Shown piece by piece: positions 51,325 to 60,690 of a DNA stretch of 64,000 nucleotides. Where the stretch lies: NCBI GenBank assembly GCA_020638695.1, contig JACKIB010000006.1:1-64000 (forward strand), given 5' to 3'. Source of the DNA: Planctomycetota bacterium (lineage in GTDB: Bacteria; Planctomycetota; UBA1135; UBA2386). A program made the translations under genes and the position numbers. The notes below the pieces were generated by a model that saw only the letters and a list, made by a program, of their open reading frames with translations, searched no databases and was not told where the DNA came from. Position 1 is the first letter of the stretch, and each line of letters starts with the position of its first letter.

Positions 51325-52548
51325 TCAGTGCGCCGGGCCGCCGGCCGCCGCCGCGACGGAGAAGGCGATCGCGCGGATGGCGCGGTAGCCATCGACCTCG
51401 ACCAGCGCCAGGAATCGCCCGGGCGCCAGCGAGACGAGGTCCGAATACGCCGCCTTGCCCCGGTGCAGCAGCGGCCCGAGCGACCAGTTCGAGCCCCCGT
51501 CGCGGGACACGCGGATGCGCAGGCGTGTGCGTTGGCGTGGGTCCTCCGGCAGGCTCGCCAGCACGATGGCATCGCCCGCGGCGTCGGTGGCGCCGAGCAG
51601 TGCCCCTTGGCACACCGGGCCGACGATTGCGTCGAGCGGCGCGAATCCGCCAGTGAACGTCGCGCCGCCGTCGTTGCTCGAAGCGTGGCCGCGGGTCGCG
51701 GGTGCTGGCCCGCCTTGGTCGCGCGTGTGGAACAGCAACGAGCCGTCAGTTCGTTCCACGACCGCGCTTTCGTTGGGGAACACCCCGCCGCGTCGACCGC
51801 CGGCGGGTGCGGCGTCGACCGCGCCGAGACGCCAGCTCCTTCCGCCGTCGTCGGACAGCAGGGCGTGGGCGCCGAGGAACGCGTTGCCGGCGCCGCCCGG
51901 GGCCGAGTGGTTGCCGGCGCACACCAGCCGGCCAGCGTGAGGGCCGTGCCGCAGCTGGATCGCGTGACCGGGCCCCGCGATGTTCCAGCGCCAGCCGCGC
52001 GCGCGCAGTTCCTCACCGAGCCCTGGTACGGGCCGCACCGCGGTGAAGGTGCGGCCGCCGTCGGTACTGCGCACGTAGCGGATCTCCGCCGCAGGCTGCC
52101 GGCCGGCACGGATGTCGCGCTCGTGCGCGTTGCCGGCCTTCCAAGTGAGGAGCACGGTGATGGCCCCGTCGCGCTCGTCGACCACCGGTGCGGGGTTGCC
52201 GATGAAGTCCGTGCCCAGGTCGGCCACTACCTCGGCCGGCGACCAGCTGCAGCCTCCGTCGTGCGAGCGGGACAGCAGGAGGTCCACGTCTCCCGCGTCG
52301 CTCAAGCCGCGCCTGCGCCCCTCGCAGAACGCCAGTAGCGTCCCCTCGACGGTGCGCACCAACGCCGGGATGCGATAGCCCCCGTAGCCAGCCTGGCCCG
52401 AGACGAACACGTCGGTCGGTGCGGGCAGCGGTGCGGGTGGCGGCGCGGCACAGCCGCTGCAGATCGCCCAAAGGAAACCGAGTACACCGGCGCCGACCCT
52501 CACCCGGGCCGCCGTGTGTCCAGGGAGGGATGTGTCGCTGCTGCTCAC
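51325..52548 (-). CDS. Sialidase-like (BNR repeat) lipoprotein
   Basis: Protein of 407 residues with lipoprotein signal LGFLWAICSGC. YGGYRIPALVRT contains the RIP motif that opens the sialidase six-bladed propeller. SRSHDGGCSW, RSTDGGRTF, LSDDGGRSW and SRDGGSNW are Asp boxes. TDFIGNPAPVVDER and GRRRGLSDAGDVD are consistent with the exo-sialidase active site, so it may cleave sialic acids or related nonulosonates from surface or dietary glycans. The GTG start overlaps the ThyX stop as GTGA, an unexpected pairing with a nucleotide-synthesis gene. The secreted gene at 50297 is convergent. Confidence 0.8.
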   Translation of the reverse strand: MSSSDTSLPGHTAARVRVGAGVLGFLWAICSGCAAPPPAPLPAPTDVFVSGQAGYGGYRIPALVRTVEGTLLAFCEGRRRGLSDAGDVDLLLSRSHDGGCSWSPAEVVADLGTDFIGNPAPVVDERDGAITVLLTWKAGNAHERDIRAGRQPAAEIRYVRSTDGGRTFTAVRPVPGLGEELRARGWRWNIAGPGHAIQLRHGPHAGRLVCAGNHSAPGGAGNAFLGAHALLSDDGGRSWRLGAVDAAPAGGRRGGVFPNESAVVERTDGSLLFHTRDQGGPAPATRGHASSNDGGATFTGGFAPLDAIVGPVCQGALLGATDAAGDAIVLASLPEDPRQRTRLRIRVSRDGGSNWSLGPLLHRGKAAYSDLVSLAPGRFLALVEVDGYRAIRAIAFSVAAAAGGPAH

Positions 52549-54161
52549 GCGTCGCCAGCGCGTTCCATCCGCTGCCGCCGACGATCGTCGGCACCTTGTT
52601 CGCCAGCCATCCGACCGAGGAATGCCCCACCCCGTTGCGCCCGGATGAACGAGGCGAACAGCGGCGACACCGACTCGATCCGCGAGAGCATGTCGAGGGC
52701 TGCCTGGCGGTAGGCGAAGTGTCCCTCCGGCCCGGATCGAAGCTCGATGAAGTAGGCGCACTGCCGCGGTTCGAACACGATGCGCACCCGCTGCAGGAAC
52801 GCGAACGGAGTCACGTAGCCGGCGGCGTGCGGGTGTTCCGCTGCGACCACCGGTTGGAGTTCGGCCACCGCATCGAGCACGGCTCGGAACCGCTCGGTTG
52901 CGCCGGCAGCCTCGATCAGTGGCGGCACCACGTAGCCGTGCGCGGTGGTCAATCGCTGCTGCTGTTGGAAGCCCTTGCGATGGCGTCCGATGTCGCGGTA
53001 GGCGCCGAAATCGACCAGCAGTTCGAAATCGAACGGTTGCGCGCCTTCGATGGCCAGCGGCAGCGGATCGCGGTCGCCACGGGCGTCGAGCACGCGCCGC
53101 ATCGATCGTTCGCGCTCCGCCTCGGTCATGCGTCGGCTGCGCTCCAGCAGCGCGGTGAACGGCTGGTCGCTGGCCTCGAACCACAGCGACGCCAGCAACT
53201 TGGCGTCGAGCTCCGGGTCGAACGCCAGCAGCTCGACCCGTGGGGAGCCCGGCCCGCGGATGCGTTGGCTCGCGCCGAACTCCACGGCGGCTCGAGCGGT
53301 GGTGCGGAGCACCTCCTCCTGGAACGAGTTCGGTCGCGCGTGGGCCAGCAGGGTCGGCAGCGCCTTCTTCGCTTCCTGCTCGATCCGCGCCCCGACGATG
53401 CGGAACTCCTCGAGCGGGTGGCTGAGCAGTTCGGTGATCACGTCGGACAGCGTGCGGGCGTCCGCGACCATGCCCCACTTGGTGAGGATCGCCGGCGTCA
53501 ACAGGTAGCGGGCCGCGTCGAACGCCTCGGCACCGAGCGTGCGCAGCCATGCGCCCTGCTTCTCCTCGGGTTGCAGCGGTCGCAATGCCTGCAGGTGTGA
53601 CATCAACTGCTCGGTCAGTTCCTGATAGAGCGTGAACGTGCGCGCCAGGATCTCCTCGTACGCCGCGGCAGCCGCGCCGCCGGCCGCGACCACGCCGGGG
53701 TCGCGCCAGTGGCCCTCGTGGCTGAACGAGATGTAGCGGGTCGACGATTCCTCGAAGCTGCACCGGCGTTCGCGCTGGATGAAGCGGGTCACCAGTTGCG
53801 AGACGTTCTCCACCGCCAGGTGCACCACCGAACCCTCGCGCAGCGAGTTGTGGCCGTGGTCGATCGCATAGGTCTTGAGGAACTGTCCGGCTCGATCGGC
53901 CATCACCGAGCTGAACGGGTCGGCGGAGGTGGCGGGGATCTGCAGGTCGTCGAAGGTGCGGCCCGCGGCCTCCAGGCCCTTCTTCAATCGTTCCAGCAGC
54001 TGGTCGCGCATCGACAGTCGGCTACGCGAGTAGACGCCGTTGAGCGTCGCGGCGACTTCCGGAGGGATGTTGCGCACCAGGTAGACGTCGGCGTGGTCGC
54101 GCGGCTCGACGGTGGAGAAGCAGCGCTCCAGCAGCTGTCGTTCCTTCTCGGTGTAGCTCAT
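52545..54161 (-). CDS. Double-length flavin-dependent thymidylate synthase (ThyX family)
   Basis: Protein of 538 residues, about twice the usual ThyX length, with two related halves. The first half carries RERRCSFEESSTRY near 130, close to the ThyX consensus RHRxxSxNExSxRY, with Glu in place of the first His. The second half has DIGRHRKGFQQQQR near 392, where RHR is kept but the serines are lost. Thus each half keeps a different part of the site. ThyX makes dTMP from dUMP using FAD and methylenetetrahydrofolate. Whether this duplicated form is active is uncertain. An ATG at 54173 is an alternative start. It is coupled by GTGA to the sialidase-like gene. Confidence 0.75.
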   Translation of the reverse strand: MSYTEKERQLLERCFSTVEPRDHADVYLVRNIPPEVAATLNGVYSRSRLSMRDQLLERLKKGLEAAGRTFDDLQIPATSADPFSSVMADRAGQFLKTYAIDHGHNSLREGSVVHLAVENVSQLVTRFIQRERRCSFEESSTRYISFSHEGHWRDPGVVAAGGAAAAAYEEILARTFTLYQELTEQLMSHLQALRPLQPEEKQGAWLRTLGAEAFDAARYLLTPAILTKWGMVADARTLSDVITELLSHPLEEFRIVGARIEQEAKKALPTLLAHARPNSFQEEVLRTTARAAVEFGASQRIRGPGSPRVELLAFDPELDAKLLASLWFEASDQPFTALLERSRRMTEAERERSMRRVLDARGDRDPLPLAIEGAQPFDFELLVDFGAYRDIGRHRKGFQQQQRLTTAHGYVVPPLIEAAGATERFRAVLDAVAELQPVVAAEHPHAAGYVTPFAFLQRVRIVFEPRQCAYFIELRSGPEGHFAYRQAALDMLSRIESVSPLFASFIRAQRGGAFLGRMAGEQGADDRRRQRMERAGDA

Positions 54162-54191
54162 CGGGCCGACCATAGCGGTGCCGGGTCCGAG

Positions 54192-54235
54192 CCGAAAAAA
54201 CGAAGTGGCGGCCGGGGGTGCCGGAACCGCCACTT
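54192..54235 (-). terminator. Rho-independent terminator, minus strand
   Basis: On the minus strand the stem AAGTGGCGG ... CCGCCACTT (54227-54235 and 54203-54211, perfect over 9 bases, with an inner CCGG/CCGG extension) is followed by CGTTTTTTC. This is a textbook intrinsic terminator. It follows the small ORF at 54259-54468 and thioredoxin reductase on the same strand, and it precedes the ThyX start, separating the two units. Confidence 0.8.
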
Positions 54236-54258
54236 CTGGAGGAAGGAGGAATCGGTCG

Positions 54259-54468
54259 TCAGGCCGAACGCGCGTTGCGCAGCAAGATGCCGTTGCGGCA
54301 GACCGCGCCCCGACCACTCGGGATTGCCGCGCGAGTCTGTTCGACGATCTCCTGCCGCGCCGGCCGGTGGGACGGATGCCACCGCGCGGTGGTCGGTCCG
54401 ACCACGGGTAGCCCCAGCCAGCGGAGCAGTTCAGGGACTCGGGTGTTTCGATCGTCGGGCATCAGCAC
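54259..54468 (-). CDS. Small ORF before a terminator, unknown function
   Basis: A 69-codon frame on the minus strand between thioredoxin reductase and an intrinsic terminator. The product is basic (PELLRWLGLPVVGP, then HRPARQEIVEQTRAA and a single Cys near 60). I do not recognise it. The GTG at 54468 and an ATG at 54462 are equally possible starts; a longer frame to 54558 adds low-quality sequence. Evidence for being real is its codon pattern, which fits the neighbours, and the terminator only 24 bases after its stop. An untranslated 3' region is the alternative. Confidence 0.4.
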   Translation of the reverse strand: MLMPDDRNTRVPELLRWLGLPVVGPTTARWHPSHRPARQEIVEQTRAAIPSGRGAVCRNGILLRNARSA

Positions 54469-54591
54469 GTTGCGGGTCAGGCCCTTCGACCGGTATCTAG
54501 CTGCCGGTGGGGCCGAGGTTGCGCCCGCACCTGGCATTTCGTCCCGCGTCGCGGGCATGCGTGCTGCGCAGGCGTCGCCCTCGGACGGGCT

Positions 54592-55527
54592 TCAATGCTG
54601 TGCCTCGAGCCATCGCTCGGCCTCGATGGCTGCAGCGCAGCCGGTACCCGCAGCGGTCACGGCCTGGCGGTAGAAGCTGTCTTGGCAGTCGCCGCAGGCG
54701 AACACTCCGGGCACGGCGGTCGCGGTGCGTCCCGGCTTGGTGATCAAGTAGCCGACCTCGTCCATCTCCAACTGGCCGCGGAACAGCTCGGTGTTCGGCT
54801 TGTGGCCGATCGCCAGGAACAGGCCGTCGCACGCCGCGGTGCGCTTGGCATCGGTCGTGGTGTCGGTGAGCTCGACTCCGGTCACCTTGCCGGCCGACAC
54901 GTCGAGCACGTCGGTCACCGCGGTGTTCCAATGCACGGTGATCTTCGGGTTGTCCAGCACCCGCTGGGCCATGATCTTGCTGGCGCGGAACACGTCGCGG
55001 CGCACCGCCATGTGCACCTCGCTGGCGAACTTGGTCAGGAACGACGCTTCCTCGCACGCCGAGTCACCACCACCGACCACGTACACGACCTTGTTCTTGA
55101 AGAAGAACCCGTCGCACGTGGCGCACGCGGACACGCCGCGCCCCTGCAACGCCTGCTCGTTGGGCAACCCCAGGTAGGTCGCCGATGCGCCGGTGCTGAT
55201 GATGAGGGCCTCACAGCGGTACTCGTTGCCCGCGGTGGTGTGGACGCGGAACGGTCTGCTGCCGAGCTCGACCGCGTCGGCGTGTTCGAACAAGACCGTG
55301 CTGCCGAACCGCTCTGCCTGCGCCTTGAACTTCTCCATCATCTCGGGGCCGGTGATGCCCTCGGGGAAGCCGGGGTAGTTCTCGACGTCGCTGGTGATCG
55401 TCAGCTGGCCACCGGGTTGTTGTCCGGCGAGCACCAGGGGGGCGAGGTTGGCGCGGGCAGCGTAGATGGCGGCGGTGTAGCCGGCGGGCCCAGAGCCGAG
55501 GATCAGGGTCTTCAGGACATCGGTCAT
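54592..55527 (-). CDS. trxB: Thioredoxin reductase
   Basis: Flavoprotein of 311 residues that transfers electrons from NADPH to thioredoxin in the cytoplasm. GSGPAGYTAAIYAARA (about 12-27) binds FAD, and SACATCDGFFF (Cys near 134 and 137) is the redox-active CxxC. VVGGGDSACEEA binds NADPH, and VFACGDCQD is the second FAD motif. The length is normal. It begins with ATG at 55527; the next minus-strand gene upstream ends 62 bases away. TrxB keeps the thiol balance that disulfide-rich exported proteins depend on only indirectly. Confidence 0.95.
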   Translation of the reverse strand: MTDVLKTLILGSGPAGYTAAIYAARANLAPLVLAGQQPGGQLTITSDVENYPGFPEGITGPEMMEKFKAQAERFGSTVLFEHADAVELGSRPFRVHTTAGNEYRCEALIISTGASATYLGLPNEQALQGRGVSACATCDGFFFKNKVVYVVGGGDSACEEASFLTKFASEVHMAVRRDVFRASKIMAQRVLDNPKITVHWNTAVTDVLDVSAGKVTGVELTDTTTDAKRTAACDGLFLAIGHKPNTELFRGQLEMDEVGYLITKPGRTATAVPGVFACGDCQDSFYRQAVTAAGTGCAAAIEAERWLEAQH

Positions 55528-55589
55528 GGCCCGACTCTACGCCGCCGCCGGGAGCCGCGGAACGGTGCGTTCCGGCGGGTTCCCCGGGT

Positions 55590-56375
55590 TCACTCCGGCC
55601 GGTGCGCCGGTGGAACCTCGCTCGAGGCCGACGGCGGCGGGGGGCAGGGTTGTGCGGGCGGGCGAGCCGCGGCGACTGCGGCGCTCTGGTCGAGGATCAT
55701 GATCTTCTGCCAGATCTTGCGGCTCAGCCCGGTTGTCAGGTCCTCGACCTCGTCGACCGCGGCAAGCGCCTGGCTGTCGGCGAAACTCTGCGCGTAGAGC
55801 GCCGCCACCTTGCCGATCAACGACAGCATCTCGCTGCAGTAGTTGAGGTAGCGCGTCAACTCGAACAGGCCCAGCGAGCGGGCCGGCGACGACGGGGTGT
55901 CGACATCGCGGCCGCCCATGCGCTCGGGGTCCTTGGTGAGCTGGTGCATGTCGACGATGTGCGCCATGGCGCGCATTTCGTGCACTGCCTGCAGGCAGCG
56001 GCGGCGCTTGCGGCGCAGCTCGAGGCTCGCAGCGAACACCGCGCCGGCACCGAGGAAGAACAGCGTCGAGACGCCTGCCTCCAAGGTCTGGATCGCATCG
56101 GACACCCGCCACTCGTCGTCGACGTGCAGCTTGATCGACATCGCCAGCAGCACCAGCGTGGCCAATCCACCGAGCACCAGCGCGATCGACAAGGAGCGTA
56201 GCAGCCAGTTGGGAGCCCGGATCCGTTCGATGCGGGTGGAGTGTGCCTGGGCGATGGTGAGCAGCGAATCGGCGACGTTGCCGAGGTTCGCCTCCGGGAA
56301 GCGTTCGCGGATGCGAGCCCGCAGCTTGTCGATCGTCTCGACGATCAGTTCCGGGTCGAGGGCGTTGTGCGGCAC
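55590..56375 (-). CDS. Two-helix membrane protein of unknown function
   Basis: Protein of 261 residues, not recognised. Two hydrophobic helices at about 58-82 (LLRSLSIALVLGGLATLVLLAMSI) and 100-118 (VSTLFFLGAGAVFAASL) are flanked by an N-terminal helical domain and a longer C-terminal helical domain. The tail is proline-rich (PCPPPPSASSEVPPAHRPE). The basic RRKRRR after the second helix suggests that both ends are cytoplasmic. It starts with GTG at 56375. A role in membrane-associated assembly or signalling is possible; there is no direct evidence. Confidence 0.6.
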   Translation of the reverse strand: MPHNALDPELIVETIDKLRARIRERFPEANLGNVADSLLTIAQAHSTRIERIRAPNWLLRSLSIALVLGGLATLVLLAMSIKLHVDDEWRVSDAIQTLEAGVSTLFFLGAGAVFAASLELRRKRRRCLQAVHEMRAMAHIVDMHQLTKDPERMGGRDVDTPSSPARSLGLFELTRYLNYCSEMLSLIGKVAALYAQSFADSQALAAVDEVEDLTTGLSRKIWQKIMILDQSAAVAAARPPAQPCPPPPSASSEVPPAHRPE

Positions 56376-56599
56376 GGTGGGTCCGGTGGGGGATGTGCGA
56401 GCCTACCCCCGAACGCCGGTCGCGCCGAGCGTCAGGATGCACGCGCGGGCGAATCGCCCGCACGTCCGGGACGGCGTCGCCAACTCGGCCGACGCTGGTT
56501 GCCGGCAAGCGGAGCGAACAGGCAGGCGCGCCCGTCGGATGGGGGTGGGGTGGCCTGCGTCGGGCGCGGGCGACCGGGTGGTGGGGGACCGGCGACGTG

Positions 56600-57085
56600 T
56601 CAGCGGGCGAGCCGCTGGGCCTGCGCGTCCCTCACCTGCTGCTCGCTGAGCTGCTGGGGCTGGAAGGTCGGGCGGTCGAGGAAGCTCCGCTTGGTGGTCG
56701 AGTTGGCGCGGATCGTCGCTCCGAGATCTACCCGCATCGCCCCGTCCTCGACGGTCAGCACGTAGTGGTGCTCGGCCTCGGGTTGCGCGGGATCGCGCAC
56801 CTGCACCAGGTACTCGTAGCCGCGCCGTTCGACGCCGACCACGTCGACCTTCGGCTGGTCGCGCCGGTCCTTCGCGCACAGCGTGGCGAGCACCGGGTGT
56901 GCCTCGCGGCAGGTCAGCGCCCGCAGGGCATTGGTGTCGCGGCGGAACAAGGCCTCTTGAAACGCGGTGAACGCGGCGCGCGCCTGCTGCTCGCCGGATC
57001 CGCCCGCCGTGCAGCCGACCGTCGCCAGCAACGCCGCGAGCCACGGCGTCGCGCGGCGCCACACCGCACTTCCGAGGTGTTCCAT
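56600..57085 (-). CDS. Lipoprotein of unknown function
   Basis: Protein of 161 residues. The signal WRRATPWLAALLATVGC ends in a lipobox, so it is a lipoprotein. The mature part begins with a helix (ARAAFTAFQEALFRRDTNALRALTC) and continues with strands (YEYLVQVRD, HHYVLTVEDGAMRVDL). That order resembles NTF2-like or DUF4878-type small domains, but the match is weak. It lies 67 bases after the ABC ATPase gene on the same strand and may share its transcript. The start is the ATG before the signal. Confidence 0.6.
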   Translation of the reverse strand: MEHLGSAVWRRATPWLAALLATVGCTAGGSGEQQARAAFTAFQEALFRRDTNALRALTCREAHPVLATLCAKDRRDQPKVDVVGVERRGYEYLVQVRDPAQPEAEHHYVLTVEDGAMRVDLGATIRANSTTKRSFLDRPTFQPQQLSEQQVRDAQAQRLAR

Positions 57086-57152
57086 GTTCCTGCTGACATC
57101 GGCCGTTCCGCGCCGTTCCCGTAGCGGATTCCACCGCCAGCGGTCCAGCGCG

Positions 57153-57911
<759 letters not shown>

Positions 57912-58026
57912 GGTCCGGGGCGTTGGAGCTGGGCGCGAGGAATCATGCGCGATCGTGCGCGCGTTCGCCAGCCGGGTGCGGCACCGGTTCGAGTCGTCGC
58001 GCGACGCCACTCACGAGGCGTCCGGG

Positions 58027-58926
58027 TCAGCGCTCCTTGGTCGCCTCTTGGATGGTCGGCACTTCGGGCAGCTGCGACGTGCTGGGGTTGTCCCAGATCG
58101 GTCGCCACAGTTCCTGGTAGACCTTCATCTGCCGGTCCTTGTGGATCGGCAGGATGCGCTGCATGGTGCGGCAGCGGCGCAACTCGATCTCCGCCAACAG
58201 TGGCAGGTCGTCGCCCTGAGCCGCGCCGATGACATCACCCATCGGGTCGGCGATGCGGCTCTCACCGGGGAACACCAGGGTGTCCTCGTTGCGCAGCGAT
58301 TCCTCGGCCCCGGTCCGGTTGCAGCCGAGCACGAACATCTGATTCTCCAACGCCCGCGCGCGCACCATGGTGCGCCAATGCTCGACGCGCGCCTCCGGCC
58401 ACTGCGCCGGCACCGCCAGCACCTGGACGCCGAAGTGGAAGTAGTAGCGGGTCAGCTCCGGAAAGCGGATGTCGTAGCAGATCGCCACCGCGATGCGCCC
58501 CAATCGCGTGTCGGCGATCAGCGGGCGGGTCCCCGCGGTCATCAGCTTGTCCTCGGCGTTGGGGGTGAACATGTGGATCTTGCGGTAAGTGCCGATCACT
58601 CGGCCGCGATCCACCAGCAAGGCGCGGTTGAAGAACGCGCCGCGCTCCTCCTCGAGGCCTCCGCCGACCACCATGATTCCGAGTTCCTCGGACAACCGGG
58701 TCATCGCCCGTTCGGCCTCCCGCGACTCGCGGATCAGGCCGACCGATGCTTCCTGGACGAACGAGGTCGTCCACAGCTCGGGCAGCACGACGAGCTGTGC
58801 GCCCTGGCCGGCGGCATCACGGACCCCGGCCTCGGCCGCGGCCAGGTTGTCGGCGACGCGCCCCCGTTCGATGTCGAACTGGACACAGGCCGCCAGGTAG
58901 GTCTTGGTCTCGGATCCCTTGGGCAC
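58027..58926 (-). CDS. Carbon-nitrogen hydrolase (nitrilase family amidase)
   Basis: Enzyme of 299 residues with the full Glu-Lys-Cys triad: Glu50 in LPELW, Lys116 in YRKIHMF and Cys150 in ICYDIRFPEL. The sequence around it matches the omega-amidase/NIT2-like branch, so the substrate may be an alpha-keto amide or a deaminated glutathione-like compound. It works in the cytoplasm. The GTG at 58926 is used as start. It lies 115 bases upstream of the ABC ATPase on the same strand. The following gap to 59148 holds no gene that I can support. Confidence 0.9.
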   Translation of the reverse strand: MPKGSETKTYLAACVQFDIERGRVADNLAAAEAGVRDAAGQGAQLVVLPELWTTSFVQEASVGLIRESREAERAMTRLSEELGIMVVGGGLEEERGAFFNRALLVDRGRVIGTYRKIHMFTPNAEDKLMTAGTRPLIADTRLGRIAVAICYDIRFPELTRYYFHFGVQVLAVPAQWPEARVEHWRTMVRARALENQMFVLGCNRTGAEESLRNEDTLVFPGESRIADPMGDVIGAAQGDDLPLLAEIELRRCRTMQRILPIHKDRQMKVYQELWRPIWDNPSTSQLPEVPTIQEATKER

Positions 58927-59148
58927 GGGGCCTCAGGATAGCGGTGTGGTTGCGCGGCGGAAGCGTCAGCAGGGTCTCGCGGGCTCGGCCCTGACGAATC
59001 AGCACCCAGCTGCTGCGATTGCTCGAGGTCGTGGACCGTCACTGTGCGGCGCAGGCAAGCCGCGCCGCGGTCATCCGCCGGTCTCCAGCAGAACTCGGGA
59101 GCCCCGCGGCGTCGCGGAGTCCCGAGTCGCCGCGCCGGACGCGCGTTC

Positions 59149-59625
59149 TCAGCCCTGGAACAGGATGTCGTCCGGCGGCGTGATCTTCTTCTTGGCCGGG
59201 CGCGGCCCGGTGCCGGTGCGCGTCGAGACGATCAGTTGGTCGCTCGGCTTGAACAGGATGGTCTCCTTGTCCGCCACCTCGATGCTCTTGCCGGACAATG
59301 GGTGCTTGTAGGCGCGGCCCTTGCGGATCTTGCGCTCGAAGGTGCCGAAGCCCTTCACCGCGACCTTGCCGCGGCTGCGCAGCAGTTCCTGCACGGCGTC
59401 GAGCACCGCGTCGAGTACCCGGGCGGCCGTGCGTCGCGGCACGTTGAGCTCCGCCGCGACCGCGTCGGCCAGGATCCCCTTGTTGGCCTGCCGGGCGAAC
59501 GCGTCCTTCCCCGCGGCGTCGGGGCCCGTGCCCTTCACCGCTCCACCGCCGGCGGCATGAGTGCCGCTCTTCGGGTGGCCGACCTTGTTGTCCACATCAG
59601 AGTTGTCATTCGATAGACGGGTCAT
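59149..59625 (-). CDS. HU/IHF-family DNA-binding protein with N-terminal tail
   Basis: Protein of 158 residues. The core from about 50 to 140 is an HU fold with the signature VKGFGTFERKIRKGRAYKHPLSGKSIEV, where the beta-arm binds the DNA minor groove. It is preceded by about 45 residues of Gly/Ala/Lys-rich, probably disordered sequence, which ordinary HU lacks. The tail may regulate DNA compaction. The ATG at 59625 has a GGGAG about 10 bases upstream. A strong dyad at 59658-59682 lies in its leader. It is downstream of the FlhG/MinD-like gene on the same strand. Confidence 0.88.
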   Translation of the reverse strand: MTRLSNDNSDVDNKVGHPKSGTHAAGGGAVKGTGPDAAGKDAFARQANKGILADAVAAELNVPRRTAARVLDAVLDAVQELLRSRGKVAVKGFGTFERKIRKGRAYKHPLSGKSIEVADKETILFKPSDQLIVSTRTGTGPRPAKKKITPPDDILFQG

Positions 59626-59657
59626 CCTTAGTCTCTCCCAGTCGCCTCAGTCTCAGC

Positions 59658-59682
59658 CGTGACCACTTTCCCTGTGGTCACG
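59658..59682. promoter_or_regulatory. Perfect dyad upstream of the HU gene
   Basis: CGTGACCAC and GTGGTCACG form a perfect 9-base inverted repeat around a 7-base loop, 33 bases upstream of the HU start. A (TGAC)-type tandem (GACTGACTGACTGAC on the minus strand) lies a little further up, near 59699-59713. Placed between two minus-strand genes, the dyad may be an operator for the HU gene or a terminator of the gene before it; no T-run follows. Confidence 0.55.
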
Positions 59683-59736
59683 CGTTCCCCTTTGCCGTGT
59701 CAGTCAGTCAGTCCCATGATGCCGCGTCGCGCGGAC

Positions 59737-60690
59737 TCAGCTCGTCCTGGCGTGGAGTGCCGGTAGGTAGCTCTCCAGCGTCGAGACGATCTTCTTCAGG
59801 TATCTCGTCACCGTGCTCGCCGGGAATGCTTCGCAGAACGGAAGCCTCTGTAGCACGGCGCCTTCGACGCTGTGATCCTCCGGCAGCAGTCCCAACCAGT
59901 TTAGGTTCAAGGACAAGAATCTCTCGGTGCAGCCCTTGAGCTTGGCGTACACCTGTTCACCTTCGGTCGGGGACTTGACGCGATTCACGACCACGTGAAT
60001 CGGCTTGTCGTAGCCCTCCTGGCAGACGATCTTGATGATGCCGTAAGCGTCGGCGATCGCGGCGAAATTGCTCGTTGTCACGACAATCGTGTGGTCGCAG
60101 ACCGCGAGGAAGTCGGTCACCGAGCTGGACACGCCTGCGCCGGTGTCGAGCAGAATCACGTCACAGAACGGGCGCAATTCCGAGATCGCACCGATGATCT
60201 CCAGTCGCCCGCGGTCGTCCAGATTCGCCATCTCCTGGATGCCGGATCCGCCAGCGATCAGCTTCACGCCGTGCGGGCCGTCGACGATCAGATCGGCCAG
60301 CTTCGCCGTGCCGTCCAGGTAGTCGCTCAGGGTCTGTTGTGGCTTGAGCCCGGCCAGGATGTGGGCGTTGCTCAGCCCGAGGTCCAGGTCGACCAGCAAG
60401 GTGCGGTGGCCGGCGGCGGCGAGCTCGGTGGCCAGGTTGACCGTGAGCGAGGTCTTGCCGACCCCACCCTTTCCGGAGGTGACGCCGAAGATCCGGGCGC
60501 CGCCCGGCAGCCCGTGCCGGTCCGTCTCGGTCCGGACCGCGCGCATGAGCTCCTCGAGCATCGGTGTGGAGATCGCCGGGGCGGTCCCAACCGGTCCGGA
60601 GCTGGCCAGTCGAATCGCCGCGAGCACCTGCTCTTCGCCGATGTCGAGCTGCTTTGCGACCTGTGCGAGGGTTTTCCGTGATTCGGTCAA
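59737..60690 (-). CDS. FlhG/MinD-like ParA-family ATPase
   Basis: ATPase of 317 residues. An N-terminal helical segment (7-30, KTLAQVAKQLDIGEEQVLAAIRLA) is followed by the deviant Walker A SGKGGVGKT (72-80), LLVDLDLGLSNAHIL (switch I) and LLDTGAGVS (switch II). The GLSNAHIL context is closest to FlhG/YlxH proteins that set flagellar number and placement. No flagellar gene lies in the window, so it may place another polar structure. The TTG start at 60690 is supported by GGGAG about 8 bases upstream. It is divergent from the operon at 60941. Confidence 0.85.
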   Translation of the reverse strand: MTESRKTLAQVAKQLDIGEEQVLAAIRLASSGPVGTAPAISTPMLEELMRAVRTETDRHGLPGGARIFGVTSGKGGVGKTSLTVNLATELAAAGHRTLLVDLDLGLSNAHILAGLKPQQTLSDYLDGTAKLADLIVDGPHGVKLIAGGSGIQEMANLDDRGRLEIIGAISELRPFCDVILLDTGAGVSSSVTDFLAVCDHTIVVTTSNFAAIADAYGIIKIVCQEGYDKPIHVVVNRVKSPTEGEQVYAKLKGCTERFLSLNLNWLGLLPEDHSVEGAVLQRLPFCEAFPASTVTRYLKKIVSTLESYLPALHARTS

